NCBI GenBank assembly: GCA_048594975.1 | Contig: JBMDXQ010000058.1 | Location: 1 to 47,229 of the forward strand | Origin: JBMDXB01 sp048594975 | Lineage (GTDB): Bacteria > Acidobacteriota > Vicinamibacteria > Vicinamibacterales > 2-12-FULL-66-21 | Length of the DNA: 47,229 bases | Direction of reading: 5' to 3' | Shown here: piece after piece, positions 24,475-31,957 of the stretch | Layout of the letters: each line of letters opens with the position of its first letter | Position numbering within the stretch: position 1 is the stretch's first letter | Made by a program: the position numbers and the translations under genes | Notes under the pieces: generated by a model | Database searches by the model: none | What the model was told of the DNA's origin: nothing | The model's input: only the letters and a program-made list of their open reading frames with translations

Positions 24475-25140
24475 ATGGGAACCACGACGTCGTCGCCGCG
24501 GAGTGTCCGAATCGAGACACCCGAGGCCATTTTGCACGGCGATTACTCTCCGCCCGCGACGGGGGCGGGCGTCGTGCTGTTCGCGCACGGCAGCGGCAGC
24601 AGCCGTCACAGCCCGCGCAACCGTTACGTGGCCGACGCGCTGCGCGAGGCCGGTCTGGGCACGCTGCTGATGGATTTGTTGACAGAAGAGGAAGAACGAC
24701 TCGATTTGCGGACACGCGCCTTGCGTTTCGACATCGACCTGCTTGCGCGGCGGCTGACGCACGCAATCGACTGGATGCCGGCTGACGCTGATCGCGAGCG
24801 CATCGGCCTGTTCGGCGCGAGTACGGGTGCGGCCGCGGCGCTCATCGCCGCCGCGGAGCGCCCCGCGACGGTCGCGGCCGTGGTGTCGCGCGGGGGGCGG
24901 CCCGATCTGGCGGGGGCGGCGCTGCCGCGCGTCACCGCGCCGACGCTGCTCATCGTCGGCGGCGCCGACACGGTCGTGATCGAGCTGAACCGGCAGGCGC
25001 TGGCGCAGCTGACGGCCACGAAAGGGATCGGAATCGTTCCTGGTGCGACGCACCTGTTCGAGGAGCCCGGCGCCCTCGAACAGGTGGCGCGCCTCGCGTC
25101 GTCGTGGTTCTCCCGCTACCTGAGTCAGACCTCGGTGTAG
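24475..25140 (+). CDS. alpha/beta hydrolase of dienelactone-hydrolase type
   Basis: A 221-residue cytoplasmic alpha/beta hydrolase. The oxyanion region is LFAHGSGSSRHSPRN; the nucleophile Ser116 lies in GLFGASTGAAAAL; Asp165 (VGGADTVV) and His193 (GATHLFEEPG) complete the triad. It pairs with the divergent phosphoribosyltransferase, as these two domains are often linked. Its last 16 bp overlap tail-to-tail with the BON-domain gene. Substrate unknown. Confidence 0.86.
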   Translation: MGTTTSSPRSVRIETPEAILHGDYSPPATGAGVVLFAHGSGSSRHSPRNRYVADALREAGLGTLLMDLLTEEEERLDLRTRALRFDIDLLARRLTHAIDWMPADADRERIGLFGASTGAAAALIAAAERPATVAAVVSRGGRPDLAGAALPRVTAPTLLIVGGADTVVIELNRQALAQLTATKGIGIVPGATHLFEEPGALEQVARLASSWFSRYLSQTSV

Positions 25141-25751
25141 GGGGGACGTCCGGCGGCCGACGAACCCATGCTGGCATAGCCGAGGCCCGCCGCGATTGCC
25201 GTCCCCGCAAGAGCTACCATCGCCTTCGTCGTCGGCGACCACGAGTCCTGCATCAGCGCCGAACGCCGCCCTGGGCGCGTCCTCCCGCCCTGAAGCGTCG
25301 GCACGCCCTCCGGTGTGTCGTGACGCTCGAGCCGGTCTTCCACGCCGCACACGCCGCGGACCGCGCGCACCGCGCGGATGACCTGGTCCGTTTCCTCGGA
25401 CAGAATCGGGCCGGACAGGCACACGCATCCGTCGTCGGAGGCCGTCACGTCGATGGCACGCGGATGCGAAACGACACGCCCGAGCTCGGCGCGGACGCGC
25501 TCCTCGAGCTTGCGCGTGCCGATGTGCTCGGGACGCATAGCGGTCCACGCCTCGGCGACGGCGCCGCGAGCGCGGTTGGCCACGTCGCGCGAGAGCGCGT
25601 CGAGCCCATTGGCGGTCTTGTGCGACGCGCGCACGATCTGGTCGCGGATGAGCGCGCGGCGGTACGCGCCGCGGCCCGGGTCCAGCAAAGCCATCACGCC
25701 GGCGCCCACCGCCGCCCCGGTGGTGAACATCAGCCAGTTCTGGTTGGTCAC
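25125..25751 (-). CDS. BON-domain membrane-associated protein
   Basis: A 208-residue protein. GTG at 25751 is fixed by GAGGAGG about 5 nt upstream; the open frame beyond it is non-conserved. An N-terminal hydrophobic segment (LMFTTGAAVGAGVMALL) ends in DPGRGAYRRA, a motif common in YtxH-like and small stress proteins. A single BON domain (about 100-170, with KLEERVRAELGR, IDVTASDDGCVCLSGPI, and VRGVCGVEDRLERH) follows. A second hydrophobic segment (AMVALAGTAIAAGLGYA) lies near the C-terminus. BON domains bind phospholipid and are often in envelope-stress proteins. It is divergent from the cysteine-rich gene. Confidence 0.82.
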   Translation of the reverse strand: MTNQNWLMFTTGAAVGAGVMALLDPGRGAYRRALIRDQIVRASHKTANGLDALSRDVANRARGAVAEAWTAMRPEHIGTRKLEERVRAELGRVVSHPRAIDVTASDDGCVCLSGPILSEETDQVIRAVRAVRGVCGVEDRLERHDTPEGVPTLQGGRTRPGRRSALMQDSWSPTTKAMVALAGTAIAAGLGYASMGSSAAGRPPYTEV

Positions 25752-25896
25752 GGTTTCCTCCTCGGCCGTTCTTGAGAGATTCAGGGATCTGGCGAGCAAC
25801 GTGTATGCCCGACTGGAGAGCGACAACGCGCCCGGCTGAGATCGCCGGCGCGAGCGGACACGCGAAGCCGGCCGGCACAGATGAGGAGACACTGAC

Positions 25897-26142
25897 ATGC
25901 CGCGATGTGATGTGTGCGGGAACGACTACGACAAGGCTTTCCAGGTGACGATGGGCGGGCGGACGTGGACCTTCGACTGCTTCGAGTGCGCGATCTACGC
26001 CCTGGCGCCGACGTGCGCGGAGTGCGGGACGCGCATCATCGGCCACGGTGCGGAGGTGAGCGGCACGATGTACTGCTGCGCACACTGCGCGCACAAGAAC
26101 GGCGCGCGCCAGATCAAGGACCGAGTGGAGATCGGCGCGTAG
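25897..26142 (+). CDS. cysteine-rich zinc-ribbon-like small protein
   Basis: An 81-residue metal-binding protein. Cysteine pairs are Cys4-X2-Cys7, Cys28-X2-Cys31, Cys40-X2-Cys43 and Cys60/61-X2-Cys64, enough for two zinc sites, with His50 and His63 nearby. GAGGAGACACTGAC precedes the ATG, giving a clear start. CDVCGNDYDKAFQV is a recognisable opening of a small conserved family often called metal-binding or metallothionein-like hypothetical protein; function unproven. The neighbouring BON and stress-type genes suggest a stress role, by context only. Confidence 0.8.
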   Translation: MPRCDVCGNDYDKAFQVTMGGRTWTFDCFECAIYALAPTCAECGTRIIGHGAEVSGTMYCCAHCAHKNGARQIKDRVEIGA

Positions 26143-26148
26143 CTCCGG

Positions 26149-28593
26149 TCATTCCGCACGGAGCGCGATCATCGGATCCACCCGGGTGGCTCGCCGTGCC
26201 GGCACGTAGCACGCCAGGGCCGACACAGCGAGCAGCAGTGCCGTCACGCCCAGGAGCACCACCAGATCGACGGTCGGCAGGCCGGCGAGCACTCGCGAGA
26301 GCACCGCGCCGAGGCCGAACGCCACCAGCAGGCCGAGCGCGATCCCGATCACCGTGAGCCGCATCGCGTCGCGGACGACGAGCCGGAGCACGTCGGCGCG
26401 GCCGGCGCCGAGCGCCACGCGCACGCCGATCTCGCGCGTGCGGCGCGTCACGGTGTACGACACGACCGCGTACAGCCCGATCACCGCGAGCAGAAGGCCG
26501 ACGCCGCCCTGCGCCGCTGCCATCGCAACCGCCACCCGGAGCGGCATGAACCCGAAAACGCTGGCGCGGATGTGGTGCTCCATCGTGCGCACGTTGAATA
26601 CCGGCAGGTCGGGGTCCATTTCGCTCAGCACCCGCTGCACGGGCGCCGACAGCGCTGCGGGGTTCGACGCCGAGCGGACGAGGAGCGTGACGGGCGACCG
26701 GTAGTTCTGCTCGATCGGCACGTAGAAGTACGGCCGCGGCGGCTCGGCGAGCATCATGTACTTGCCGTCGCGCGTCACGCCGACTACCTCGACCCACCTG
26801 CCGGTCTCGCCGAAGCGGAACCGCTGCCCGATCGCGTCCTTGCCGGGCCACAGCTTTCGCGCCATCGTCTGGTTGACCACCGCCACTGGCCGTGATTCCT
26901 CGTCGTCGTGGCGGTCGAAGCCGTGCCCGCGCTCGAGATCGGCGCCCGCGGTCTGGAAGAACGTTGGTCCGACCACGCTGAACGCGGTGGACATGGATCC
27001 TTCCTTCGTGCCGGGGATGTCCCCCTTGATGCGGACATCCGTGAACACGATGCCGTAGTCGAACGGTACGTGGGTCAGGACCGACGCCCCCGTGACGCCG
27101 GGCAGCGCCTCGACGCGGCGGACGAGATCCTCAAGGAACCGGCGGCCGCGCGCGGCGTCGTATTGCTGCAGCCCGACATCGATCGACGCCATGAACAGGC
27201 GATCGGGGTTGAGCCCGATGTCGAGGTTCTGCAACTGCCGGAGGCTGTGCAGGAAGAGCCCGCCGCTCACGAGCACGATGAGCGACATCATCACCTGTCC
27301 GACGACGAGGAGGCTCCTGAGGCGGTGACGCGATGTGCCGGCAGCGCTGCTGCCGTCCTTGAGCGATTCGAACACGTCGAACCGCGTCGCCCTCAACGCG
27401 GGCCACAGGCCGGTCAGCACCGCCGCCGCCCCTGACACGGCCACGGCAAAGACGTACGCCCGCCAGTCCACCGGCCGCTCGGTCTTGATCGGAATGTCCC
27501 CCGCCGGCGCGAAGCCCGCGAACGCCTGCCCGGCCCACTGTGCCAGGAGCACGCCGACGGCACCCGCTGCCGCGGCGAGGACGAGGCTCTCGATCAGCTG
27601 CAACCGAACCAGCCGCGTCCGGCTGGCGCCGAGCGCCGACCGGATGATGAGATCCCGCTGGCGCGCGAACGCCCGGGCGAGCACGAGGTTGGCGACGTTC
27701 GCGCACGCGATCAGCAGCACGAGGCCGGCCATCACCGCGAACACCGCCGCGAAGATCGGCAGGAACCCCGCGATGGCGGGATCCGGCCGCGAGCGGCTCT
27801 CCGGGATGACCTCGACGCGGCTTCCCTTGTGCTCGGCGGGATACGCGGCGGCGAGACGCTTGGCGAGCACCACGACCTCCGCGCGCGCGTCGTCGAGCGT
27901 CGCGCCGGGCGCGAGCCGGCCCATGAGCCGAAACGCCGGGACGCCCCGGCTTTCGGTCATGGTGGCACCGTCCGGCATCAGCGCGCCCGCCGCGCCGGAG
28001 GGTACGAAGGCGCTCACGGCCATCGCCCAGGAGAGGCCGGTGAAGCTCGGAGGGGCGATGGCGCTCACGGTGAACGAGCGGCCGTTGAGCGTGACGGGCT
28101 GGCCGACGATGGAGGGATTGCCGCCGAACCGGCGCTGCCAGTAGGCATGGGCGAGGACGACCGACGCCGGGGCGCCGGCCGCCTCGTCTTCCGGCCGCGG
28201 GAACGCGCCGAAGGAGGGCGTCACGCGGGCCAGCGTGAAGTAGTTCGGCGACACGACTTCCACCCACGTCCGTTCCGGCGCCTGGCCGCGCACCGCGAGG
28301 TGGACTGGCGTCGGCATGTAGGCGGCCAGATCCACCATCGTCTTCGACGCCTCGCGGTAGTCCCGGTAGTCCGGGTAGGAATGGCCGTACGGGATGTTCA
28401 CCAGGTCGCTGCGCTGCATCACGAGGACAAGCTCGTGCGGGTCACTGAGGGGAAGCGGCTGGAAGAAGAACGCGCTGATCATGCCGAAGAGCGTGACATT
28501 GACGGCGATGCCGAACGCGAGCGTCAGGACGGCGACGGCGGTGAACCCGCGGTGCTTGCGCAGGCTGCGAAACGCCTGACGAACATCATCCAT
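26149..28593 (-). CDS. MacB/FtsX-type orphan ABC permease (ADOP-like)
   Basis: An 814-residue permease. Helix 1 follows MDDVRQAFRSLRKHRGFTAVAVLTLAFGIA. A large periplasmic MacB-PCD domain follows (VVSPNYFTLARVTPSFG, VVLAHAYWQRRFGGNPSIVG). FtsX helices lie at about 285-420, a second periplasmic domain follows, and the final three helices carry TRRTREIGVRVALGAGRADVL. The duplicated domain order and the absence of an ATP-binding gene match acidobacterial duplicated orphan permeases. ATG 28593 has AGGGGGAC upstream; GTG at 28596 is the alternative. A TAGAAT -10 box at 28661-28656 may serve it. Substrate unknown. Confidence 0.9.
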   Translation of the reverse strand: MDDVRQAFRSLRKHRGFTAVAVLTLAFGIAVNVTLFGMISAFFFQPLPLSDPHELVLVMQRSDLVNIPYGHSYPDYRDYREASKTMVDLAAYMPTPVHLAVRGQAPERTWVEVVSPNYFTLARVTPSFGAFPRPEDEAAGAPASVVLAHAYWQRRFGGNPSIVGQPVTLNGRSFTVSAIAPPSFTGLSWAMAVSAFVPSGAAGALMPDGATMTESRGVPAFRLMGRLAPGATLDDARAEVVVLAKRLAAAYPAEHKGSRVEVIPESRSRPDPAIAGFLPIFAAVFAVMAGLVLLIACANVANLVLARAFARQRDLIIRSALGASRTRLVRLQLIESLVLAAAAGAVGVLLAQWAGQAFAGFAPAGDIPIKTERPVDWRAYVFAVAVSGAAAVLTGLWPALRATRFDVFESLKDGSSAAGTSRHRLRSLLVVGQVMMSLIVLVSGGLFLHSLRQLQNLDIGLNPDRLFMASIDVGLQQYDAARGRRFLEDLVRRVEALPGVTGASVLTHVPFDYGIVFTDVRIKGDIPGTKEGSMSTAFSVVGPTFFQTAGADLERGHGFDRHDDEESRPVAVVNQTMARKLWPGKDAIGQRFRFGETGRWVEVVGVTRDGKYMMLAEPPRPYFYVPIEQNYRSPVTLLVRSASNPAALSAPVQRVLSEMDPDLPVFNVRTMEHHIRASVFGFMPLRVAVAMAAAQGGVGLLLAVIGLYAVVSYTVTRRTREIGVRVALGAGRADVLRLVVRDAMRLTVIGIALGLLVAFGLGAVLSRVLAGLPTVDLVVLLGVTALLLAVSALACYVPARRATRVDPMIALRAE

Positions 28594-28655
28594 CACGTCC
28601 CCCTGGACTGTGGCCGGCGCGAACCGGCACCAAGGCTCGAAGTAGAGGTTGTCTC

Positions 28656-28661
28656 ATTCTA
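28656..28661 (-). promoter_or_regulatory. possible -10 box TAGAAT for the permease
   Basis: TAGAAT on the minus strand lies about 62 nt before the permease ATG and would give a leader of about 50 nt containing its AGGGGG site. No -35 box is evident. Confidence 0.3.
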
Positions 28662-28787
28662 CGGATTCGGATGCGTCGCGGTTTCCGAATGCCGGTGCGC
28701 CGGCAGTCGAGCGGCGAGCGAGGCCGCCGGGTTTCCGTCACGCGGACCGTCAGCCGCGGAGGAAGCAAGATCCGACCCCTGTTTTGG

Positions 28788-28793
28788 TAGGAT
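28788..28793 (+). promoter_or_regulatory. -10 box TAGGAT, leaderless candidate for PFK
   Basis: TAGGAT, preceded by TTTTGG, ends 6 nt before the GTG at 28800. The spacing places transcription start at the GTG. AGGA inside the box could in principle serve as a weak ribosome site if transcription began further upstream. Confidence 0.45.
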
Positions 28794-28799
28794 CGTGCC

Positions 28800-30107
28800 G
28801 TGACCAAGCGACTTGCCATCCTCGTCGGGGGCGGGCCCGCGCCCGGCATCAACAGCGTCATCAGCGCCGCCACCATCCGCAGCCGCCTGGAAGGGGTCGA
28901 GGTGGTCGGCATCCGCGACGGCTTCGAATGGATCATGCAGGGCAACATCGACCGGGTCCAGCCGCTCGAGATCGACCAGGTGAGCCGCATCCACTTCCGC
29001 GGGGGCTCGCACATCGGCATCTCGCGCGCCAACCCGACGCGCGACCCGGCGCACCTGGAAACCGCCGTCATCTCGCTGCTGCGGCTGAACGTGTCGATGC
29101 TGGTCACCATCGGCGGCGACGACACCGCGTACTCGGCGATGAAGCTCGAGCAGAAGGCGGGCGGCCGCATCCACGTGGCGCACGTGCCGAAGACGATTGA
29201 CAACGACCTGGATCTGCCGTCGCACGTCGACACGTTCGGCTTCCAGACGGCCCGCCATCACGGTGTCGAGATCGTGAAGAACCTGATGGTCGACGCGAAG
29301 ACCACGTCACGCTGGTACTTCGTGATCGCGATGGGGCGAAAGGCCGGGCACCTCGCGCTCGGCATCGGCAAGGCGGCAGGGGCGACGCTCACGCTCATCC
29401 CCGAGGAGTTCGCCGGCCGCAGGATCCGCCTCAAGACCATCGTCGATACGCTCGTCGGCGCGATTATCAAGCGCCTGAGCTACGGGCGGCGCGACGGGGT
29501 GGCGGTGATCGCGGAAGGGCTGGTGCTCGACATCGAGCCGGAGGACCTGACGACGCTGCACGAAATCGAGCACGACCAGCACGGCCACCTCCGTCTCGCC
29601 GAGGTCAACATCGGCGAGATCCTGAAGGCCGAGGTGCAGAAGCGACTCAAGGAGTTCGGGCTCAAGACGACGATCGCCGCCAAGAACATCGGCTACGAGC
29701 TGCGCTGCGCCGACCCGATCCCGATGGACATGGAATACACGCGCGACCTCGGGTACTGCGCGGCGAAATACCTGCTCTCGGGCGGCAACGCCGCGATGAT
29801 TTCGATGCAGGCCGGCAACTTCCGCGCCGTGCCCTTCCCTGAGATGATCGACCCGGAAACCGGCCGGGCGCGGGTGCGGCTGGTCCAGATCCATTCGACG
29901 CGCTACGCGATCGCGCGGCGCTACATGATCCGCCTGCGCCGCGACGACTTCGACGACCCGCACGAGCTCGCGAAGTTCGCCGCGACCGCGGGGCTCTCGC
30001 TGGACCAGTTCCGCGATGAGTTCGAGTACCTGATCCAGCTGGAGCCCCCGCCGCTCGTCGTCGACTCGACCGACGGTCTGGTCGAGAAGAGCGTCAACGC
30101 ATCGTAA
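28800..30107 (+). CDS. 6-phosphofructokinase, probably PPi-dependent
   Basis: A 435-residue group A phosphofructokinase that converts fructose 6-phosphate to the 1,6-bisphosphate. GGGPAPGINSVI is the nucleotide/PPi loop. GGDDTAYSA has Asp108 where ATP enzymes have Gly, and PKTIDND has Lys131 where they have Gly. Both replacements are the known hallmarks of pyrophosphate-dependent PFK. The catalytic Asp lies in TIDNDLDLP, and sugar-phosphate residues appear in AMGRKAGHLAL and AEG. Use of PPi would make the step reversible. The start is GTG at 28800. Its last 14 bp overlap the end of the convergent VOC gene. Confidence 0.92.
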   Translation: MTKRLAILVGGGPAPGINSVISAATIRSRLEGVEVVGIRDGFEWIMQGNIDRVQPLEIDQVSRIHFRGGSHIGISRANPTRDPAHLETAVISLLRLNVSMLVTIGGDDTAYSAMKLEQKAGGRIHVAHVPKTIDNDLDLPSHVDTFGFQTARHHGVEIVKNLMVDAKTTSRWYFVIAMGRKAGHLALGIGKAAGATLTLIPEEFAGRRIRLKTIVDTLVGAIIKRLSYGRRDGVAVIAEGLVLDIEPEDLTTLHEIEHDQHGHLRLAEVNIGEILKAEVQKRLKEFGLKTTIAAKNIGYELRCADPIPMDMEYTRDLGYCAAKYLLSGGNAAMISMQAGNFRAVPFPEMIDPETGRARVRLVQIHSTRYAIARRYMIRLRRDDFDDPHELAKFAATAGLSLDQFRDEFEYLIQLEPPPLVVDSTDGLVEKSVNAS

Positions 30108-30981
30108 ACGGCTCCATCAGCTCGACGCGAGTGCCGTCCGGGTCGTAGAGGTTCATCAGCCACGGGCCGTTGGTGCCCACGCTCGGCGGCGATGGCAGCG
30201 CGCGTCCGGCGTCGGCGCTTCGCGCCGCCACCAGCTCCCACGCGACCTGGATGTCGGTGACGCGCAGGCACGCGTGGTGGAGCACGCCGCGCTGCCGGCG
30301 ATCGGGCGACCTGGATTCCAGCATATATTCCAGGTAATCGGTCCCGTCGGGAACGCGCATGTTCACCCAGGAGATCACGCCGGGCTGACGCCCGCCCCGC
30401 CAGATCTCCGCGAACCCGAGGATGTCACGGTAGAAGGCGTCGGCGGCCGCCTCGTCCCTGACGATCAGGCCGGCATGCAGCAGCCGTGCGGACACCGCGT
30501 GATCGCTGCCGACGCGGGCAGCCCCCGGCGGCCACGTTCGTTGCACGAACTCGATCGTGTGCCCGTCGGGATCGATCACCTGGATCGCGGGGGCGTCGCA
30601 CCGGTCCGTGGGCTGCGTCACCTGCACGCCGCGGCCCGCGAGGTACGTCCTGAGCGCCGCGACGTCGGGCGTGGCGAACGCGAGGTGGCGCAGCCGCTCG
30701 TCTTCGCCGGCCGGCAGCCCGGGCTCGAGGCGGAGGTCCTGATGAGCGCCGACCTGGAACGTCAGGCGGTCCCGCCGCGCCGCCGCCTCCGGGAGCCCCA
30801 GCACGTCCTGGTAGAAGGCCCGCGCCGCGGCGGCGTCGCTGACGCGGAACGCGACGTGATCGATGCCGACGATGAGCGGCCGCCGCGGCGGAGGCTGCGC
30901 GATCGCGGCCGCAACCTGCAGCCCGACGGCGAGCAGCACACCAAATGCGGGAGTCGGCGCGCGCCCGCGGGACTCGTTCAT
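30094..30981 (-). CDS. exported protein with two VOC/glyoxalase domains
   Basis: A 295-residue protein with a signal peptide (PAFGVLLAVGLQVAAAIA) and two vicinal-oxygen-chelate repeats, about 36-150 and 165-290. Each begins with a metal His (GIDHVAFRV; LLHAGLIVRD) and ends with an acidic metal ligand (HTIEFVQ; TRVELMEP). ATG 30981 has GGAGG 4-5 nt upstream. Such double-VOC proteins act as dioxygenases, lyases or resistance proteins; which one is unclear, and export is unusual for glyoxalase I. It converges on the PFK gene. Confidence 0.82.
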   Translation of the reverse strand: MNESRGRAPTPAFGVLLAVGLQVAAAIAQPPPRRPLIVGIDHVAFRVSDAAAARAFYQDVLGLPEAAARRDRLTFQVGAHQDLRLEPGLPAGEDERLRHLAFATPDVAALRTYLAGRGVQVTQPTDRCDAPAIQVIDPDGHTIEFVQRTWPPGAARVGSDHAVSARLLHAGLIVRDEAAADAFYRDILGFAEIWRGGRQPGVISWVNMRVPDGTDYLEYMLESRSPDRRQRGVLHHACLRVTDIQVAWELVAARSADAGRALPSPPSVGTNGPWLMNLYDPDGTRVELMEPFTMR

Positions 30982-31048
30982 ACTCCCTCCGCCACGTAAT
31001 CGCATGGGACGCCGTCCATGCCGGTGGATCATACGGCCGGAACCGGCC

Positions 31049-31054
31049 TAGAAT
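31049..31054 (+). promoter_or_regulatory. -10 box TAGAAT, leaderless candidate for GNAT
   Basis: TAGAAT ends 7 nt before the ATG at 31062, in the 80-bp gap divergent from the VOC gene. No Shine-Dalgarno sequence precedes the ATG. Confidence 0.5.
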
Positions 31055-31061
31055 CCGGCCC

Positions 31062-31895
31062 ATGTTCGCCCCGGTTGCGCTCGCCGCCCGCATCGATCGG
31101 GCGGAGGCACGGCTCAGCGAGTCGCTGGGGCGCGCGGTGTTTGCCTCGGATCCGTCATCGGCGGCCTTCGTCGAAGAAGTCTGTGGCGGCATCGCCGTGT
31201 ACGCCGGTCCGTCGTCGCCCATGAACAAGGTGATCGGGGTCGGTTTCGCGGGCCTGCCGTCGCACGAGCAGCTGGGCGCCGTGGAGGTGCGCTTCCACGA
31301 GCGCGGCGCCCCGGTGCAGGCGGAGGTCGCCACGCTCGCCGACCCTGGGCTGCCCGCGTTGCTGACCCGGCGGGGCTACGTGTTGCAGAACTTCGAGAAC
31401 GTGTCGGGCCGCCCGATCGACGCTCGGGACGCCGATCCGCGCCCGGATCCATCGATCGGGGTGGCCATTCTGCGACCGGAAGAGGCCGAGGCGTGGCTCG
31501 ACGCGTCGATCACGGCCTTCGAGCATCCCGACGATCGCGGCGTCCCCGCTGACGCGCTTCCGCCGCGCGAGGCGATGGAAGCGTCGATGCGGCCGTTGCT
31601 GCTCGTCGACCGTTTCCGCCGCTATTGTGCCTGGATTGACGGGGAACTCGCCGGCACGGCGTCGCTGCGCATCGACGACGGGCTCGCGCAGCTCTGCGGC
31701 GCCGGCACGACTCCAGCGTTCCGGCGCCGCGGCGTGCAGGCGGCTCTCCTCCGCCGGCGGCTTGCCGACGCCTTTGCCGCCGGCTGCGACCTCGCCGTGC
31801 TGACCACGCAGCCGGGCTCCACGTCGCAGGAAAACGGTCACCGCCAGGGCTTCGCGCTGCTCTACACGCGGGCGATTCTCGTGCGCCAGCCCTGA
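31062..31895 (+). CDS. GNAT-family acetyltransferase
   Basis: A 277-residue protein. The C-terminal part (about 175-277) is a GNAT domain with acetyl-CoA loop TTPAFRRRGVQAALLRRRL and the usual LAVLTTQPGSTSQENGHRQGF strand and helix. The N-terminal 160 residues form a second, degenerate GNAT-like half (VEVRFHERGAPVQAEVATLADPG). ATG 31062 is supported by the leaderless -10 box. The acceptor substrate is unknown. Confidence 0.85.
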   Translation: MFAPVALAARIDRAEARLSESLGRAVFASDPSSAAFVEEVCGGIAVYAGPSSPMNKVIGVGFAGLPSHEQLGAVEVRFHERGAPVQAEVATLADPGLPALLTRRGYVLQNFENVSGRPIDARDADPRPDPSIGVAILRPEEAEAWLDASITAFEHPDDRGVPADALPPREAMEASMRPLLLVDRFRRYCAWIDGELAGTASLRIDDGLAQLCGAGTTPAFRRRGVQAALLRRRLADAFAAGCDLAVLTTQPGSTSQENGHRQGFALLYTRAILVRQP

Positions 31896-31957
31896 AGGGC
31901 GGCGCGGCACCGAATGCCCGGCGTGAACGCTCCGCCGCGCCCCCCAGTCGCGAACGC

